From the NCBI RefSeq assembly GCF_002000085.1, contig NZ_MUZU01000001.1, positions 496,001 to 560,000 on the forward strand: DNA of 64,000 bases, written 5' to 3'. Source of the stretch: Pseudocolwellia agarivorans (lineage in GTDB: Bacteria; Pseudomonadota; Gammaproteobacteria; Enterobacterales; Alteromonadaceae). The position numbers were made by a program, and so were the translations under genes. Below, in pieces: positions 18,359 to 27,102 of the stretch. The notes beneath the pieces were generated by a model that saw only the letters and a program-made list of their open reading frames with translations, searched no databases and was not told the origin of the DNA. Every line of letters begins with the position of its first letter. Within the stretch, counting starts at the first letter, position 1.

Positions 18359-20509
18359 TTAGTTATAAATATCATTAGATATATGAGGTTTAGAAAACCG
18401 TTTCTCTCCCGTTGCTTTCAACGCTTCTGGTAAACCTTTAATTAAATGCCCCCCTGCTTTAACTTCCATATCTGAACGCTCTAAATCTGAACCAAAAGGT
18501 TCTGCGGCATTTCCTAGGCAATCAGCTAAGAAATGCTCCGTAACCGCACGTAAAGAAATAACCACTTCAGCAGGATAAGCATTATGACCTTCTTTTTCAT
18601 AAAGTAAGTAAGTTACTGGCTTACCTAAAGCGTCCATAGCGCCAACTAATGATTCAGATTGACGCATAAGTACACGAGGATCATCTCCAGTAGCCATTAA
18701 GAGTAAACGCCCTTCAATATCAGCAACTCGTGTGATGGGTGAACGATCCATTAAATCAATAGCACTTTCTGGGTCGTTAGGATCACCTACACGATTAACC
18801 CATTGAGGGTACTGATATCGCCACCAATCGGGCATATCCGCTATAAGTCTTTGTAAGTTTGAAGGACCTACCATTGCAACAGAGCATTGAAAGCGATCAG
18901 GTGTAAACGTTAATGAAGTTAAAGAAGCATAACCACCATACGAACGACCGTAAGAGGCAACTTTATCACGTACGGTTATGCCTTTTTCAATAGCCCAATC
19001 CACACTATCAATCACATCATTATGCATATCTCCAGCCCACTGTTTATCAGCAGCGGATGTAAACGACTTACCAAAACCTACAGAACCACGATAGTTAATA
19101 GACAATGCGGCATAGCCACGGTCGGCTAACCAATAGTTAACGTCATTAAACCTAAGATTAGAACGCAGCCAAAGCCCTCCATGAATAATAACAACAAGTG
19201 GAATTGCTTTTACAGGAAAGCCCTCTGCATTTAATGGCGTACCTGGCGGCAAAGTTAAATAAGAAGGAAGCGACAAACCATCGCGAGTTGGTATCATAAC
19301 AGGCTTACGCTGGGCTAAGGTATGCTTTTCTAGATTGGGCCGCGTTGAAAAAATAAGCGTAGCCGTTTTAGTATCCCTATCCCACCAATGATACCTTTCA
19401 GGTTTACCATTAAGTGATTGTAGAATCAGTAATTTTTTATTGTTAGGTTGCCCTACAATAGAAAATGAAGTGCCGAAGGTCTTTTCAAGTGCGGCAAACT
19501 CATTAGCAGCCTCTGGTGATCTAATCGTCCATTTAGGTACAATAGGATCTTCACGTGTCGCCCATAGAGCTTTAGATTTTTTATCATAAAAAACAGCGTC
19601 GATGTCGGCTTCTATAGCTTCAGCAACCAACGTTCTTTTGCCCGTAGCCATATCAATGGTAACCAAGTTTGAGTATTCAGAATTAATGCTATCAAGTAAT
19701 GTTAATATTCCATTATCACTTAACGACAATATCTTTGTACTACGAAGCGCAGCCAATGGCACTGTCATCAGTTCCGTTCTTTTTTTCTCACCTAAACGAA
19801 TATATGTTGAAGATCCATCTTCATTTCCATGTACACCCAAGCGTACTTTTAAGTCAGAATCTGCATAAAAGCCAATAAAGTGACCATCATTACGGAACAC
19901 TTCTTTACGTTCGCCCGTTGCTATATCAATTAAAAATACATCATGAAAACGCCCATCTCTTTCATTAATACTCACTAAAACTTTAGTAGGATATTTTTTT
20001 GATATTTTTATAATTTCAGTACGAACAGTTGTATCATTTGTTAAGTTTTTCAAAACTCCTGATTCAAGATTTACAGACCATAGTTGTTCCATTTCTTTAC
20101 CAATTATATCTTCTAAAATCAGTAAAAACTTTCCATCTACACTCCAACTAAAACGTTTAGGAGCACGCATAAATGAAGTAACAGGTTTTGCATATTCTGG
20201 ATTATTTGCAGGACCAACCCAAAGATTTAAAACACCATTAAACAATTTTTTATAAACAACTTGTTTTCCATCAGGGCTAAGTTTAAGTGCTGAGTATTTT
20301 TGATAACCAAAAAGATCACTACGTGGAATAAGCGGTGTAGATGATAAACGTGATTCGTCAGCTAAAATAGATTGCGCCCTATCTGTTGATACACAACCAG
20401 ATAATCCCATTACACCTATTATTGCTAAAAAATAAGTAAAGAATAACTGGAGGTACTTTCTTCTCGCTAGGTGGGCTTTATAAAAAATAACATTGAATTG
20501 TATTAGCAC
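18359..20509 (-). CDS. S9 family prolyl oligopeptidase/acylaminoacyl peptidase, lipoprotein
   Basis: The 716-residue protein begins at a GTG supported by AAGGA seven bases upstream. A basic stretch and hydrophobic segment lead to lipobox LSGC (about residue 39), so it is an exported lipoprotein. A WD-like beta-propeller (about 70-420) precedes an alpha/beta-hydrolase domain with the nucleophile motif GRSYGGYAS and a late EKEGHNAYP containing the catalytic histidine. Such enzymes cleave short peptides after proline or release acyl-amino acids. It is the first in map order of three exported peptidase-type genes facing left, probably a peptide-scavenging set. Confidence 0.88.
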   Translation of the reverse strand: MLIQFNVIFYKAHLARRKYLQLFFTYFLAIIGVMGLSGCVSTDRAQSILADESRLSSTPLIPRSDLFGYQKYSALKLSPDGKQVVYKKLFNGVLNLWVGPANNPEYAKPVTSFMRAPKRFSWSVDGKFLLILEDIIGKEMEQLWSVNLESGVLKNLTNDTTVRTEIIKISKKYPTKVLVSINERDGRFHDVFLIDIATGERKEVFRNDGHFIGFYADSDLKVRLGVHGNEDGSSTYIRLGEKKRTELMTVPLAALRSTKILSLSDNGILTLLDSINSEYSNLVTIDMATGKRTLVAEAIEADIDAVFYDKKSKALWATREDPIVPKWTIRSPEAANEFAALEKTFGTSFSIVGQPNNKKLLILQSLNGKPERYHWWDRDTKTATLIFSTRPNLEKHTLAQRKPVMIPTRDGLSLPSYLTLPPGTPLNAEGFPVKAIPLVVIIHGGLWLRSNLRFNDVNYWLADRGYAALSINYRGSVGFGKSFTSAADKQWAGDMHNDVIDSVDWAIEKGITVRDKVASYGRSYGGYASLTSLTFTPDRFQCSVAMVGPSNLQRLIADMPDWWRYQYPQWVNRVGDPNDPESAIDLMDRSPITRVADIEGRLLLMATGDDPRVLMRQSESLVGAMDALGKPVTYLLYEKEGHNAYPAEVVISLRAVTEHFLADCLGNAAEPFGSDLERSDMEVKAGGHLIKGLPEALKATGEKRFSKPHISNDIYN

Positions 20510-20590
20510 ACTCGTTTCCTTTTTTATAAGAGGATTAATTTATAGGTAGATTGATAGATAGCGAGGAACAAACTGATACTAACGAAGTTG

Positions 20591-20625
20591 GTATTGCTTT
20601 TATTCACAATGAATAAAAGCAATAC
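20591..20625. terminator. Strong hairpin after the amidohydrolase gene
   Basis: A perfect 15-bp stem (GTATTGCTTTTATTC with its complement) closes an ACAAT loop. It lies 9 bases beyond the amidohydrolase stop on the minus strand and before the S9 gene. The arms are themselves T/A-rich. Confidence 0.6.
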
Positions 20626-20633
20626 GCTGCTTA

Positions 20634-21944
20634 TTATTGTTTATAAACAGCACCTTCTTTCATCACAAAGTCAATATCCATTAACTCTTTAATGTCTTTA
20701 GTCGGATCACCATCTACCGCAACAATATCAGCATATTTACCTGCTTCAATAGAACCTAAAACGTCTGATTTTCCAAGATTGTCTGCACCATAAACAGTGG
20801 CCGTTTGAATGGCTTCTGTAGGCGTTAATCCCGCTTGCACTAATAATTCAAATTCTCTTGCGTTAAGTCCATGTTTAGATACACCACTATCAGTACCAAA
20901 GGCAATTTTAATACCATTATCATGTGCTACTCTTAAGGTTTCTATTAGCTTAGGGCCCACTTTAATTGCTTTCGCTTTAACCGCTGATGGGTAGTATGAA
21001 TTTTCACTCATTGCTATTTCTGTAACGGTTGCTCCTGCTAATAATGTTGGTACTAAGTAAGCGCCTGTTTTCTTAAATAAACGTAAGGATTCTTTATCAG
21101 AAAAAGTACCATGCTCAATTGAGTCAACACCTGCACGTAATGCCGCATTCAAACCATCTGCATTATGCGCATGAGCTGCAACCTTTCGCCCCAATGCATG
21201 AGCGGTATCAACAATAGCTTTTATTTCATCATCAAAAAACTGCTGCCCCGTACCGGCTGCTGTTTCTGATGTTACTCCACCAGTAGCCACAAACTTTATT
21301 TGATCTGCTCCACGCCTTACTTGGTCACGTACAACACGGCGACAATCAGCAACGCCGTCACATACGCCACTGTGGTTAACAACTTCAAATACTTCTTGTC
21401 TATATCCATGACGTTGTCCATGACCACCTGTAGGAGAAATAACAAACCCTGCGGCATAAATTCTCGGACCAGGAATATAGTTTTTTGCAATAGCATCACG
21501 TAATGCAAATACTGAATCACCACCACGACCACCTAAATCTCTCACGGTGGTAAACCCTGCATCTAGTGTATGTTTTGCGTTGTTAGCACCAAATAAAGCC
21601 GTATCCGGGTCAGAGAATTCGACTCTACGAATTTTATGTTTATTATCCAGTTCATCAGTAATGTGAACATGACCATCGATAAGGCCTGGCAATACAAACT
21701 TATTTTTTAAGTCATGGATTTTGATGGTGTCATCTTTAGTGATATTCAATGAGCTAGCTGATATATAGCCCGACTTAACATCTGTGATTTTTCCGTCACG
21801 GATCACAATACTTTGTTTACTTTTAACGCTCTCGCCAGGTATCGACATTAACTTACCTGCGTGTACAACAACAAAATCAGCACTGTTCCCTATAAGAGGC
21901 GTTAACGCTAATGCACAACCTACTAATTTCACTAAAGTTCTCAT
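20634..21944 (-). CDS. Secreted metal-dependent amidohydrolase, prolidase (Xaa-Pro) type
   Basis: The 436-residue protein has a signal peptide (residues 1-21, ending NSA). Binuclear-zinc amidohydrolase ligands are seen in order: HVH in LIDGHVHIT, the carboxylated lysine in IKFVATGGVTS, histidines in KVAAHAHN and IEHGTFS, and the aspartate in FGTDSGV. The sequence is closest to imidazolonepropionase-like amidohydrolases shown to act as Xaa-Arg/Xaa-Pro dipeptidases. Export and its position between S9 and S10 peptidase genes support a peptide-degrading role. Substrate identity is inferred. Confidence 0.85.
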   Translation of the reverse strand: MRTLVKLVGCALALTPLIGNSADFVVVHAGKLMSIPGESVKSKQSIVIRDGKITDVKSGYISASSLNITKDDTIKIHDLKNKFVLPGLIDGHVHITDELDNKHKIRRVEFSDPDTALFGANNAKHTLDAGFTTVRDLGGRGGDSVFALRDAIAKNYIPGPRIYAAGFVISPTGGHGQRHGYRQEVFEVVNHSGVCDGVADCRRVVRDQVRRGADQIKFVATGGVTSETAAGTGQQFFDDEIKAIVDTAHALGRKVAAHAHNADGLNAALRAGVDSIEHGTFSDKESLRLFKKTGAYLVPTLLAGATVTEIAMSENSYYPSAVKAKAIKVGPKLIETLRVAHDNGIKIAFGTDSGVSKHGLNAREFELLVQAGLTPTEAIQTATVYGADNLGKSDVLGSIEAGKYADIVAVDGDPTKDIKELMDIDFVMKEGAVYKQ

Positions 21945-22012
21945 ACTATTTCCTATTTTAAACTTATTATTTCAGTCTCAGTAAAATGAAACGTGTGTTA
22001 CAACGCTCATAT

Positions 22013-23551
22013 TTATTTTTGCGATAAAAAGAACTGACGAATATCATTCGATAGCTTTTCACGAGATTTAGTATCTATCCATATTTTATGGCCTGATTCA
22101 TAGTAGTTAATATTAACGCGATCAAGCACAATACCATTATTAGCAAAACTACGTTCAGTATTAAAAAATGGAGTGATTATGTCGTATAAACCTGAAGCCA
22201 CCATCACATCTAAGTCTTCATTTTTACGCATGAGTGAACCTAATTTACTCGCAACTTCACTCACTAATGAACGCCTTGCAACTCTGTAACGTTGCGGGTC
22301 AGTAAAAGCTTTCATGTCAGGTTGCCAATCCCAATTCTTACCAACATTATAATTTACAAGCTTATATGGGGTGTCCATTTTTACCCCAATTTCTGCTAAG
22401 TAATGATTATATCCAGCGTTATACATGCTTAGCTCTCTATAATTAGACGGATCTCCCATCACAGGTTCATCAGCAGCATTATCAAACTCTTGTCCTGTGT
22501 AACGCCCATCGCTATAACCGATAGTTAAACCTTCATCTCGTAATAACTCTTTTCTAAACCTAGGTACTAACACTCTTAAATTTGATTGTAATATGTACTT
22601 TTTACTTAGGCCGGTAAAATACGCGAAGCGTTCTGCAACTTTATCTCTTTCTTCAGCTGGCATCATTTCTCCAAGGAGTAATGCTGGCACATATTCTTTA
22701 ATGGTAAATTCTCGCGCTTCTTTTGCAAAAGCTTCTAATGTTTTACCTACGCCAGCTTTGCCATGATAATGAGCAATAGTTGCCATCGTTGGCATATATC
22801 CAATATAGGCTAAAATATTGTTATCAACAGAAGCTAAACCACCTAAATCAATTGCCGTTCCCATTAAAATAAGACCATTCAAATCCATTCCGTAAGCCGC
22901 ACTTAAATAATCAGCTGTACTTACCGCTCTTATCGTTCCGTAACTTAAACCCAAGATATGTTTAGGTGAATTCCAACGCTGATTAATTGTGATCCAATTA
23001 TTAATAAAATCGCCCATAGAGCGAGCATCAGAAGCGGTGCCCCAAAAATCTTTATTACTTGCATCACCTAATACTCGGCTAAAACCAGTACCTACAGGAT
23101 CAACAAAAACAATATCCGTTAAATCAAGAATACTGTGAGGATTATCTATTATAGAATAAGGAGCAGCACCGTCATCTCCCTTTGGTGAGTCTGGTCGATT
23201 AACTATCTTAGGCCCTAAAAGGCCAATTTGCAGAATAGCTGCTGCAGAGCCTGGGCCACCGTTATAAACAAACATAACAGGACGATTTTCTTTTTTAGCA
23301 TCCTTTTTTACAAAAGAAGTAGCCCAAATAGCCGCAGTGGGTTTTCCTGAACTGTCTCGTAATAAGGTTTCACCTGCAGTTGCAATATAGCGAATGGTTT
23401 TACCCCCCGCTTCAATACGGTGTTCACTAACAAATGATTTAGGTTTTATTTCAGCACTACTTTCGTTAGCAGCCATTACATTTGAACAAAACATCAAACC
23501 AGATATAAGTGTACAAACTATAGTTTTGTTAAAATTAAAAAAATATTTCAT
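22013..23551 (-). CDS. S10 family serine carboxypeptidase-like protein, secreted
   Basis: The 512-residue protein has an N-terminal signal peptide (LISGLMFCSNVMAA). The S10 layout is clear: VYNGGPGSAA forms the oxyanion site, S203 lies in GLSYGTIRA, an aspartate in ASGLYDIITP and a histidine in YESGHKIWI. The usual nucleophile motif is GESYG; here the glutamate before the serine is a leucine. That glutamate helps bind the peptide carboxylate in characterised S10 enzymes, so specificity may differ. It is the third of three leftward exported peptide hydrolase genes. Confidence 0.87.
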   Translation of the reverse strand: MKYFFNFNKTIVCTLISGLMFCSNVMAANESSAEIKPKSFVSEHRIEAGGKTIRYIATAGETLLRDSSGKPTAAIWATSFVKKDAKKENRPVMFVYNGGPGSAAAILQIGLLGPKIVNRPDSPKGDDGAAPYSIIDNPHSILDLTDIVFVDPVGTGFSRVLGDASNKDFWGTASDARSMGDFINNWITINQRWNSPKHILGLSYGTIRAVSTADYLSAAYGMDLNGLILMGTAIDLGGLASVDNNILAYIGYMPTMATIAHYHGKAGVGKTLEAFAKEAREFTIKEYVPALLLGEMMPAEERDKVAERFAYFTGLSKKYILQSNLRVLVPRFRKELLRDEGLTIGYSDGRYTGQEFDNAADEPVMGDPSNYRELSMYNAGYNHYLAEIGVKMDTPYKLVNYNVGKNWDWQPDMKAFTDPQRYRVARRSLVSEVASKLGSLMRKNEDLDVMVASGLYDIITPFFNTERSFANNGIVLDRVNINYYESGHKIWIDTKSREKLSNDIRQFFLSQK

Positions 23552-23635
23552 GTAATTGTTTTTCCATAAAGATAAAGACGAATTAACGATCTAATTTAAT
23601 ACTAATAGCACCCTAAATAATTAACAGAGTGCTCT

Positions 23636-24832
23636 TTAAGCGATATAGCTTGGGGTTATTTGAGCAATATTTGTGGTTCTTGCCTGTTTCATCACGATTT
23701 CAAGCTCACGATTTAATAAATCTAATACGGTTTCTACACCTGATTGACCAAAAGAACATAATCCCCACAAATAAGGTTGCCCTATTCCCACGGCATCAGC
23801 ACCTAATGCTAAAGCTTTAAAAACATCAGTCCCTCGTCGAATTCCCCCATCAAAAAGTACCGGAATTTTTCCGTCAATAGCAGCAACAACTTCGGGTAAG
23901 CAATCAATAGTACTCCTACCGCTATCTTCTGCACGCCCTCCATGGTTAGAAACAATAACGCCATCAACACCATATTCAAGTGCTAGCTTTGCATCTTCAT
24001 GGGTAACTATACCCTTTAGCACTATTTTCATTGACGTTGTAGCTTTTAAGCGTTCAACAAATACCCAGTTCATAAAGGCACCACCCTTACCCCGTGATTT
24101 TTGGGACAACCCTTCAAGCATTGGTTTTTTACCTAAAACCCCCGCTTTAGGTGAGTGACAGCTTTGACATTCAGAATTAGTTGAACGATGAAAACGGTCA
24201 AGTGCCTCTCGATTAGTTGCAGGCATATCTACCGTTAACACTAATACTGGGCAACCTGAATTTTCAACCCTCTTTACTAACCGTTGAGTAACTTGCCAAT
24301 CAGTATCAGGATAAAGTTGAAACCAAATAGGTTTGCCTGCTGCTTGATTGACATCTTCAATTGCACTTGATCCCACTGTAGATAGTATAAATTCAGCGCC
24401 TTTATTTTTAGCTGCACGCGCAACAGCTAACTCTGCCTCGGGATGATAAATACTCTGCCTTCCACAAGGCGATAACAAGATTGGTGAGGCGTAGCGTTTA
24501 CCAAACAATTCAATAGATGTGTCTATATTTCTAACATCAACAAGGCGACGCATACGTAGCTTAATTTTTTTAAAATCTTCACTATTAGCAAGCTGAGTTA
24601 AGCCGTGATCAGAACCTCGCGCCATATAAGTATAATGTCCAGGCGATAGTTTAGATTTAGCAACTTCATGAAAATCAAAAACATTAACAGCATCTTTAGC
24701 ATGTTGAACATGTTGAGGTGCATAAGGCGAAGATATACTTTGTCCTAAAACATTAAAACCGTATAAAGCAGGGCTCGCGGCCATAAACTGAAGAAACCTT
24801 CTTCTTAGCTCAAATGATGATTTTTGTGTCAT
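23636..24832 (-). CDS. Tat-exported FMN-dependent 2-hydroxy-acid dehydrogenase with a CXXCH motif
   Basis: The 398-residue protein starts with a twin-arginine signal (RRRFLQFMAASPAL, residues 10-23). The rest is an FMN TIM barrel of the lactate/glycolate oxidase family: YMARGSDHG, the LSTVGSSAIEDV and QLYPDTDW strands, KGIVTHEDA, and the catalytic VSNHGGRAEDSGR. Between barrel strands it has C222-Q-S-C225-H226, the signature for covalent haem c. I recall related LldD-like proteins with a similar Cys-rich insert, but know of no characterised haem-bearing member. The reaction is oxidation of a 2-hydroxy acid to the 2-oxo acid. Glycolate or lactate is possible, but the substrate is not proven. 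Confidence 0.85.
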   Translation of the reverse strand: MTQKSSFELRRRFLQFMAASPALYGFNVLGQSISSPYAPQHVQHAKDAVNVFDFHEVAKSKLSPGHYTYMARGSDHGLTQLANSEDFKKIKLRMRRLVDVRNIDTSIELFGKRYASPILLSPCGRQSIYHPEAELAVARAAKNKGAEFILSTVGSSAIEDVNQAAGKPIWFQLYPDTDWQVTQRLVKRVENSGCPVLVLTVDMPATNREALDRFHRSTNSECQSCHSPKAGVLGKKPMLEGLSQKSRGKGGAFMNWVFVERLKATTSMKIVLKGIVTHEDAKLALEYGVDGVIVSNHGGRAEDSGRSTIDCLPEVVAAIDGKIPVLFDGGIRRGTDVFKALALGADAVGIGQPYLWGLCSFGQSGVETVLDLLNRELEIVMKQARTTNIAQITPSYIA

Positions 24833-24898
24833 ATGCCTACCTCAAATAAATTAACTCAACAATAACTACCCACAGTTACAATAAAGATCACATCAATA

Positions 24899-25507
24899 CT
24901 AGGCCAACCAAGGATTATCAAGTAAGTGCTTTTTCTCAAACGACTTAATTGCTTCTGCACGTTGTAAAGTACTGCCGATAGCGTCTAAACCTTGCATTAA
25001 TGCTTCTTTTCGCATGGGGTCTAATTCAAAGTTTATCTTGGCATTTTGGGGTAATTTAATGTTTTGATTAGGTAAATCAATCTCAATGTCGTTTATCTCA
25101 CCTGAAGCAACTTTGTCACCCAGTTCAGACATTGATTTTTCATCTAACTCTATAACTAACAAGCCATTACGTTGACAGTTATCATAAAAAATACCCGCAA
25201 ACGTCGTACCAATTAAGGCACGAATACCTAATTGTTTAAGACCCCAAACCGCATGTTCTCGACTTGAACCACAACCAAAGTTAGGACCAACAGCCAAAAA
25301 CTTTGCACCTTGCCATTGAGGCTTATTTAGTACAAATTCTGGATTAGGTTCGCCTGACAGAAGAAAACGTTGATCAAAAAACAAACCTTTATCAAGACCT
25401 TTACGATCAATACCTTTTAAAAATTGCTTCGGCATGATCACGTCAGTATCTATATTAGCTGCCATAAAGGGAGCTATTTTTCCTGCTTCAATGTTAAAAG
25501 CATCCAT
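24899..25507 (-). CDS. leuD: 3-isopropylmalate dehydratase small subunit family (LeuD-like)
   Basis: The 202-residue swivel-domain protein has ANIDTDVIMPKQFLKG (about 19-34) and VGPNFGCGSSREHAVWGL (about 73-90), the signatures of LeuD. Its ATG shares one base with the leuC stop (TAATG), implying translational coupling. With LeuC it would isomerise 2- and 3-isopropylmalate by dehydration and hydration. leuA and leuB are not nearby, and the surrounding genes are catabolic. A related hydro-lyase activity, for example on dimethylmaleate- or citraconate-type acids, is therefore an alternative. Confidence 0.88.
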   Translation of the reverse strand: MDAFNIEAGKIAPFMAANIDTDVIMPKQFLKGIDRKGLDKGLFFDQRFLLSGEPNPEFVLNKPQWQGAKFLAVGPNFGCGSSREHAVWGLKQLGIRALIGTTFAGIFYDNCQRNGLLVIELDEKSMSELGDKVASGEINDIEIDLPNQNIKLPQNAKINFELDPMRKEALMQGLDAIGSTLQRAEAIKSFEKKHLLDNPWLA

Positions 25508-26925
25508 TAATTTATCCCCAAATCACGTACATCACACAAATGACCTTTAATAGCTGCTGCGGCTACCATTGCAGGGCTCATTAAATGAGTACGAACACCT
25601 GCTCCTTGACGGCCTTCAAAATTACGATTGGTACTTGACGCACAACGATCACCGGGGCTAAGTACATCATCGTTCATAGCTAAACACATTGAACACCCTG
25701 ATTGTCGCCATTCAAAACCAGCATCAATAAAAATATCGGCTAAACCTTCTACCTGCGCTTGAGCACGTACTTCAGAAGACCCTGGAACGATCATACCTCT
25801 AACACCTTGCGCTATTTTTTTCCCCTTAACCACTTCAGCCACTTGACGTAAATCTTCGATACGGGCATTAGTACACGATCCAATAAAAGCATGTGTAATG
25901 GATATACCTTTTATTGGAATGCCTGCTTGTAACCCCATGTACTGAAGTGCACGCGTCGTACTTTTACGCTTAGCAAGATCAATATCGTCTCTAGGATTTG
26001 GCACTACACCACTAATAACAGATGCTTGATCTGGGCTTGTGCCCCACGTGATCATAGGCTCAATACTTGCTGCATCAATAGTGACTTCTTTATCAAACAC
26101 CGCATCTTTATCTGTATAAAGCGCTTGCCATTTATTTAAGGCTTGTTCCCAAAGCTCGCCTTTTGGCGCTCTAGGTTTATCTTTTAAGTAGTTATAAACA
26201 ACGTCATCTGGTGCCATATATGCGCCTCGAGCACCCGCTTCAACAGCCATATTACAAATAGTCATGCGTGCTTCAACACTCATAGCTTCAATTGTTGAAC
26301 CACAAAATTCAATGGCATAGCCGGTAGCACCTGCCGCACCAATCTTGCGAATTAACTCCATCACAACATCTTTTGAGGTAATACTTAAACCTAAGGCGCC
26401 ATTAACAGTAACTCGCATGGTTTTTAATTTTTTATAGATAAGTGTTTGTGTTGCTAATAAGTGCTCTATTTCAGAGGTACCAATACCAAAACCAAATGCG
26501 CCTAATGCGCCGTAAGTGGTGGTATGGCTGTCACCTGCTGCAACAGACATACCCGGTAAAATGAAGCCTTGTTCGGGCGCAACCACGTGTTCAATACCTT
26601 GTCGACTATCAAGAATATCAAATAATTCGATACCAAAATCTTCACAATTTTTAGCAAAATAGTTAACTTGTAAAGCACCACCTTCTTCGGGACCTACGGA
26701 TACTCGTTGCGGCTCCGTTGAGTTAACGTGATCTACAACAGCAAGCGATGTATTAGGTCGCCACAATTTTCGGTTAGCATCACGCAAACCACTAAAAGCT
26801 TGTGGGCTGGTATATTCGTTTAATACTTGACGGTCTATATATAAAAGAACATGACCCTTATTATCTAACTCACATACGGTATGCGAGTTAATCAGTTTTT
26901 CATAAAGAGTTCTTGGCTTATGCAT
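25507..26925 (-). CDS. leuC: 3-isopropylmalate dehydratase large subunit family (LeuC-like)
   Basis: The 472-residue aconitase-family protein has the 4Fe-4S cysteines in GSCTNARIEDL and GCSMCLAMN, plus AAGDSHTTTYGALG and TNRNFEGRQG substrate-site motifs. Length matches bacterial LeuC. Overlap with leuD suggests an obligate heterodimer. No leuA or leuB was seen within the window, and the downstream gene is a hydroxy-acid dehydrogenase. The gene is preceded by a hairpin with a T-tract at 26968-26998. The family is certain; whether it serves leucine synthesis or a catabolic hydratase step is undecided. Confidence 0.9.
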   Translation of the reverse strand: MHKPRTLYEKLINSHTVCELDNKGHVLLYIDRQVLNEYTSPQAFSGLRDANRKLWRPNTSLAVVDHVNSTEPQRVSVGPEEGGALQVNYFAKNCEDFGIELFDILDSRQGIEHVVAPEQGFILPGMSVAAGDSHTTTYGALGAFGFGIGTSEIEHLLATQTLIYKKLKTMRVTVNGALGLSITSKDVVMELIRKIGAAGATGYAIEFCGSTIEAMSVEARMTICNMAVEAGARGAYMAPDDVVYNYLKDKPRAPKGELWEQALNKWQALYTDKDAVFDKEVTIDAASIEPMITWGTSPDQASVISGVVPNPRDDIDLAKRKSTTRALQYMGLQAGIPIKGISITHAFIGSCTNARIEDLRQVAEVVKGKKIAQGVRGMIVPGSSEVRAQAQVEGLADIFIDAGFEWRQSGCSMCLAMNDDVLSPGDRCASSTNRNFEGRQGAGVRTHLMSPAMVAAAAIKGHLCDVRDLGIN

Positions 26926-26967
26926 AAACTTCTCCGCTTCAAAAGCTAGAATTAAATTAAAAAAAGT

Positions 26968-26998
26968 GCTGCAAATTAAACATAAATTTAATTGCAGC
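26968..26998 (-). terminator. Terminator-like hairpin in the leuC leader
   Basis: On the minus strand GCTGCAATTAAA pairs with TTTAATTTGCAGC (one bulge) and is followed by ACTTTTTTTAA, a good intrinsic terminator. It lies between the dehalogenase stop and the leuC start, 43 bases before leuC. It could end the upstream transcript or act as an attenuator; no leader peptide with leucine codons was found. Confidence 0.65.
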
Positions 26999-27102
26999 TA
27001 AGGGAAATTAACTAGGTTTACCACTTTATAAATTCAATAAAAACGAGCTTTCAAGCTTTAATAATTGGTTAAAAATTTAACTGAACAATATAATCAATTC
27101 AG

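Noticed and set aside
24155-24169. CXXCH as proof of a cytochrome
   Set aside because: A single motif in a Tat-exported flavoenzyme is not enough to call bound haem, so it is reported as a question only.
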